Assembly: GCA_964630015.1 (NCBI GenBank)
Contig: CAZVTJ010000041.1
Span: forward strand, 1 to 7,980
Direction of reading: 5' to 3'
From: CAZERT01 sp964630015
Lineage (GTDB): Bacteria > Patescibacteriota > Microgenomatia > UBA10105 > UBA927
DNA length: 7,980 nucleotides
Shown: positions 6,112 through 7,980 of the stretch, in pieces
Position numbering within the stretch: the first letter of the stretch is position 1
Layout: each line of letters opens with the position of its first letter
Position numbers and translations under genes: made by a program
Notes under the pieces: generated by a model
What the model saw: only the letters and a program-made list of their open reading frames with translations
Databases searched by the model: none
Told to the model about the DNA's origin: nothing

Positions 6112-7548
6112 TTACTTTTTCCCCAATATGATCTGAATTCCGACCGTTACTCCGAACAATTTTTTGAAGACGGAAGACAGCGTATCACGCACCTTTGCAT
6201 CTGACAAGCGGTCCTTATGAAACGGATAAAACGCCTCGATAACAATCATCCCATTATCCGTGCTGACCGGCCGCGTTGAACGAAGAACCCCGGACACTGA
6301 ATTATTAAAGGGTTTCATTGCCTCGATCACGTCACTCCAATGCGTTTTGAGTTTTTCCAGCGTCAGTTCGACACTCCTTGCCGGTATATCCTCGAAAACG
6401 GGATCTTCTTCCTGGGGAGATTGTTTTATTTGAGCCACCTTTGCTTCTTCCTGCGATTTTTTAGTCTTTTTTTCATCCGGTTGTTCTGTTTTCTTTGTTC
6501 CACCCGACTTCACCCCACAGTAGTTCACCAGAGCCACTTCCAAAGGAAGTTGGGCAACAGGTGAAACCCGCAGGAGTGAATAGACATTTGTAAACAAATC
6601 CGCCAATGTCGTCAATTCTTCCGTAGAAAACTGATTCATATGTTTATCTTGTGACTTTCCCGGAATAAAACGCTCAAGAAGGAGCGAGTGGACATAGACA
6701 GCACAATCAGAAACAAAAACCCGGACATCAAGCCCCATTTCAACAAGTGTTGAAACAGACTGAAGTGCCTTGGATATATCTTTTTGGAAAAGGGCAGTAA
6801 AGAGTTCATTGCGCAGTGATTGCGTCGGTACGGATAGTGTTTCGTCTACAAGCGCGCGCGTAATCGGTTTGGAGACCAAACTCATCTGTTCAAGCATTTT
6901 TACTGCGTCACGGTATGCACCATCCGCAAGCTCAATAATCCGCTCAATTGCTCCATCATCAATCGTCATATGTTCGGATGCAATAATCCGGGAAAGCGCA
7001 CTGCGGAGCTCATCCGGTTGAGCTTTGGCGAATGAAAGCTCCATACACCGGCTTTTGATTGTCGGCAAAACTTTCTGGGGATCGGTGGTGGCAAGAATAA
7101 ACACTGCATGTGCAGGAGGTTCTTCCAATGTTTTAAGAAGCGCATTGAATGCATCCGTCGTGAGCATATGGACTTCATCGATAATATAGACCTTGTAGGC
7201 TGCGGAAATCGGAGCAAGTGCAATTCCGGCCTTCAACTGTCTGATTTCCTCTATTCCGCGATTACTTGCCGCATCCATTTCCAAAACATCCATATTTTTC
7301 CCGGTAGTGACGGACGTGCATTGGTCGCATGTTCCGCAGGGTCCGTGTTTTGTCCTGTTCGTGCAAACAAACAACTTTGCGATAATCCTGGCCGATGTTG
7401 TCTTGCCCGTCCCCTTAGGACCGGTAAGTAAATACGCATGCGGTAAATCGGAGGGTTGTTTACTTAGCAGCTCGTGAAGCCGCTTTTTTATTTCGGTATT
7501 ATCGACTTCATCGATAACGGTTGGACGGTACATTCTATAAAATGACAT
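6112..7548 (-). CDS. dnaX: DNA polymerase III subunit gamma/tau (clamp-loader ATPase)
   Basis: This is the motor subunit of the clamp loader, an AAA+ ATPase that opens the sliding clamp and links polymerase and helicase at the fork. The start is the family-typical YRMYRP (residues 4-9). Walker A is G43-PKGT-GKT (to T50), and the zinc-binding cysteines are C62, C71, C74 and C77. Walker B ends in D123-E124, followed by VHML. Sensor 1 lies in ATTDP (152-156), and the SRC motif that supplies the arginine finger is at 165-167. Domain III is followed by a lysine/glutamate-rich linker at about 350-386 and a C-terminal domain at about 390-478. At 478 aa it is shorter than E. coli tau (643 aa). The linker carries a slippery heptamer that could yield a 362-aa gamma-like form (separate entry). 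The usual GQ-E motif near residue 16 reads DNTE. ybeY lies 3 nt upstream and ybaB starts 27 nt downstream. Confidence 0.97.
   Translation of the reverse strand: MSFYRMYRPTVIDEVDNTEIKKRLHELLSKQPSDLPHAYLLTGPKGTGKTTSARIIAKLFVCTNRTKHGPCGTCDQCTSVTTGKNMDVLEMDAASNRGIEEIRQLKAGIALAPISAAYKVYIIDEVHMLTTDAFNALLKTLEEPPAHAVFILATTDPQKVLPTIKSRCMELSFAKAQPDELRSALSRIIASEHMTIDDGAIERIIELADGAYRDAVKMLEQMSLVSKPITRALVDETLSVPTQSLRNELFTALFQKDISKALQSVSTLVEMGLDVRVFVSDCAVYVHSLLLERFIPGKSQDKHMNQFSTEELTTLADLFTNVYSLLRVSPVAQLPLEVALVNYCGVKSGGTKKTEQPDEKKTKKSQEEAKVAQIKQSPQEEDPVFEDIPARSVELTLEKLKTHWSDVIEAMKPFNNSVSGVLRSTRPVSTDNGMIVIEAFYPFHKDRLSDAKVRDTLSSVFKKLFGVTVGIQIILGKK
6466..6472 (-). promoter_or_regulatory. Candidate -1 ribosomal frameshift site in dnaX (A AAA AAG)
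   Basis: On the coding strand, codons 358-362 of dnaX read GAT GAA AAA AAG ACT. This contains the heptamer A AAA AAG in the phase required for -1 slippage. After slipping, the next codons are GAC and TAA, so translation would end one residue later and give a protein of 362 aa. The position matches E. coli dnaX, where the same heptamer produces gamma. I see no Shine-Dalgarno-like element about 10 nt upstream and no strong stem-loop just downstream. Seven-A runs also occur in neighbouring genes, so use of this site is an inference. Transcriptional slippage on the A7 run is an alternative. Confidence 0.5.
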
Positions 7549-7551
7549 AGG

Positions 7552-7950
7552 TTATTCCGGATGATGGTTCCCCAATAAATGTTCGATTCCATGTAGAATC
7601 AGGAAATTTATCATATCATCAACCAGCTTGTTTTCCTGTTGCGCTTCCATAACAGCCTGTGGGTATGACACAACGATATCTCCCAAATACATGGTATGGT
7701 CCGGAGGGGAAACAAACTGTATAGGAGTCGGTTGGCTGGGATCCTGTTGCGGGAAAGACAGTACATCCGTTGCGTAATCCTTTTTCCTGTAGGAACTATT
7801 AAGCGCTTTCATTTTCCGGTCACCAACGATCGTCACACTGACTTCCACGTCTCCCTTCATGCGTTTGGATAACATATCCGTTACGCACGCCGTAATTTTT
7901 TCCCTGCTCACGGGATAGTGGGATTCCGTCTGGATCAAAACGCGTACCAT
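7552..7950 (-). CDS. ybeY: YbeY endoribonuclease (16S rRNA 3'-end maturation, ribosome quality control)
   Basis: This is a cytoplasmic zinc-dependent single-strand endoribonuclease of the UPF0054 family, which acts in 16S rRNA 3'-end processing and in removal of defective ribosomes. The signature HGxxHLxGxxH is present as HGIEHLLGNHH, so the three metal ligands are H120, H124 and H130. The upstream family block LNxxYRxxDxxTDVLSFP is at residues 50-67, with the conserved arginine at R55, and LGDI is at 89-92. At 132 aa the protein is short: it stops two residues after the last zinc histidine, where most relatives continue for a short helix. The ATG at 7950 is only 5 nt from the GTATAC repeat at the window edge and has no visible Shine-Dalgarno sequence. 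An upstream start outside the window cannot be excluded, but the N-terminus has a normal family length. dnaX follows after 3 nt, suggesting co-transcription. Identification is firm. Confidence 0.95.
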   Translation of the reverse strand: MVRVLIQTESHYPVSREKITACVTDMLSKRMKGDVEVSVTIVGDRKMKALNSSYRKKDYATDVLSFPQQDPSQPTPIQFVSPPDHTMYLGDIVVSYPQAVMEAQQENKLVDDMINFLILHGIEHLLGNHHPE

Positions 7951-7954
7951 ATTT

Positions 7955-7980
7955 TGTATACAGTATACTGTATACGGTAT
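7955..7980. repeat. xGTATAC heptad repeat at the right edge, upstream of ybeY
   Basis: Three and a half tandem 7-bp units are visible: TGTATAC, AGTATAC, TGTATAC and the start of GGTATAC. Positions 7956-7975 form a perfect 20-bp palindrome. The array ends 4 nt before the ybeY ATG and is cut by the window end. The coding strand holds TATACT, which could act as a -10-like box, but no -35 can be judged. The same unit occurs at the left edge. Confidence 0.7.

Noticed and set aside
1..7980. A circular element of about 8 kb, because the two end repeats join in phase
   Set aside because: The content is universal chromosomal housekeeping genes with no replication or mobilisation gene, and only a short low-complexity unit is shared. 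A contig break at a repeat explains the ends better.

Overview
The window reads as ordinary bacterial chromosome. Eleven genes lie head to tail on the minus strand, almost without gaps, with no tRNA, rRNA, phage or insertion-sequence genes. The short versions of universal proteins (YbeY 132 aa, YbaB 88 aa, DnaX 478 aa, PRPP synthetase about 304 aa), the AT-rich dispersed repeats and a lysine/glutamate-rich orphan resembling a patescibacterial family suggest a Candidate Phyla Radiation (Patescibacteria) genome, perhaps Microgenomates. That placement is an inference. Two genes end at TGA with normal family lengths, so TGA is a stop codon here, which argues against the TGA-recoding CPR lineages. 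A run of 10 Ns and repeat-filled ends point to a draft, probably metagenomic, contig.

In transcription order (right to left): ybeY (16S rRNA maturation RNase); dnaX (clamp-loader subunit); ybaB (nucleoid-associated protein); a GNAT acetyltransferase; a divergent member of the SAM hydrolase/halogenase family; a PLP-dependent class I/II aminotransferase; a HAD phosphatase; prs (PRPP synthetase, interrupted by the N run); recR (recombination mediator); a MIP18/SufT-type Fe-S protein; and an uncharacterised coiled-coil protein. Two junctions are ATGA overlaps (GNAT/SAM-like and aminotransferase/HAD) and most others are 3-27 nt, so this looks like one or two long operons. The largest non-coding interval (about 96 nt, 807-902) is filled by an inverted-repeat element. 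No interval of 300 bases lacks a gene.

The replication/repair core dnaX-ybaB-recR is a common bacterial neighbourhood. Here recR is separated from ybaB by five metabolic genes. I see no undescribed defence or mobile system. The points most worth a second look are: an E. coli-like A AAA AAG slippery heptamer in dnaX with a -1 stop one codon later, which would give a 362-aa gamma form; a SAM-hydrolase-like protein that seems to have lost signature catalytic segments; proof from the reading frame that the N run in prs is an assembly artefact; and two small repeat families, one between recR and the Fe-S gene and one at both ends of the window.
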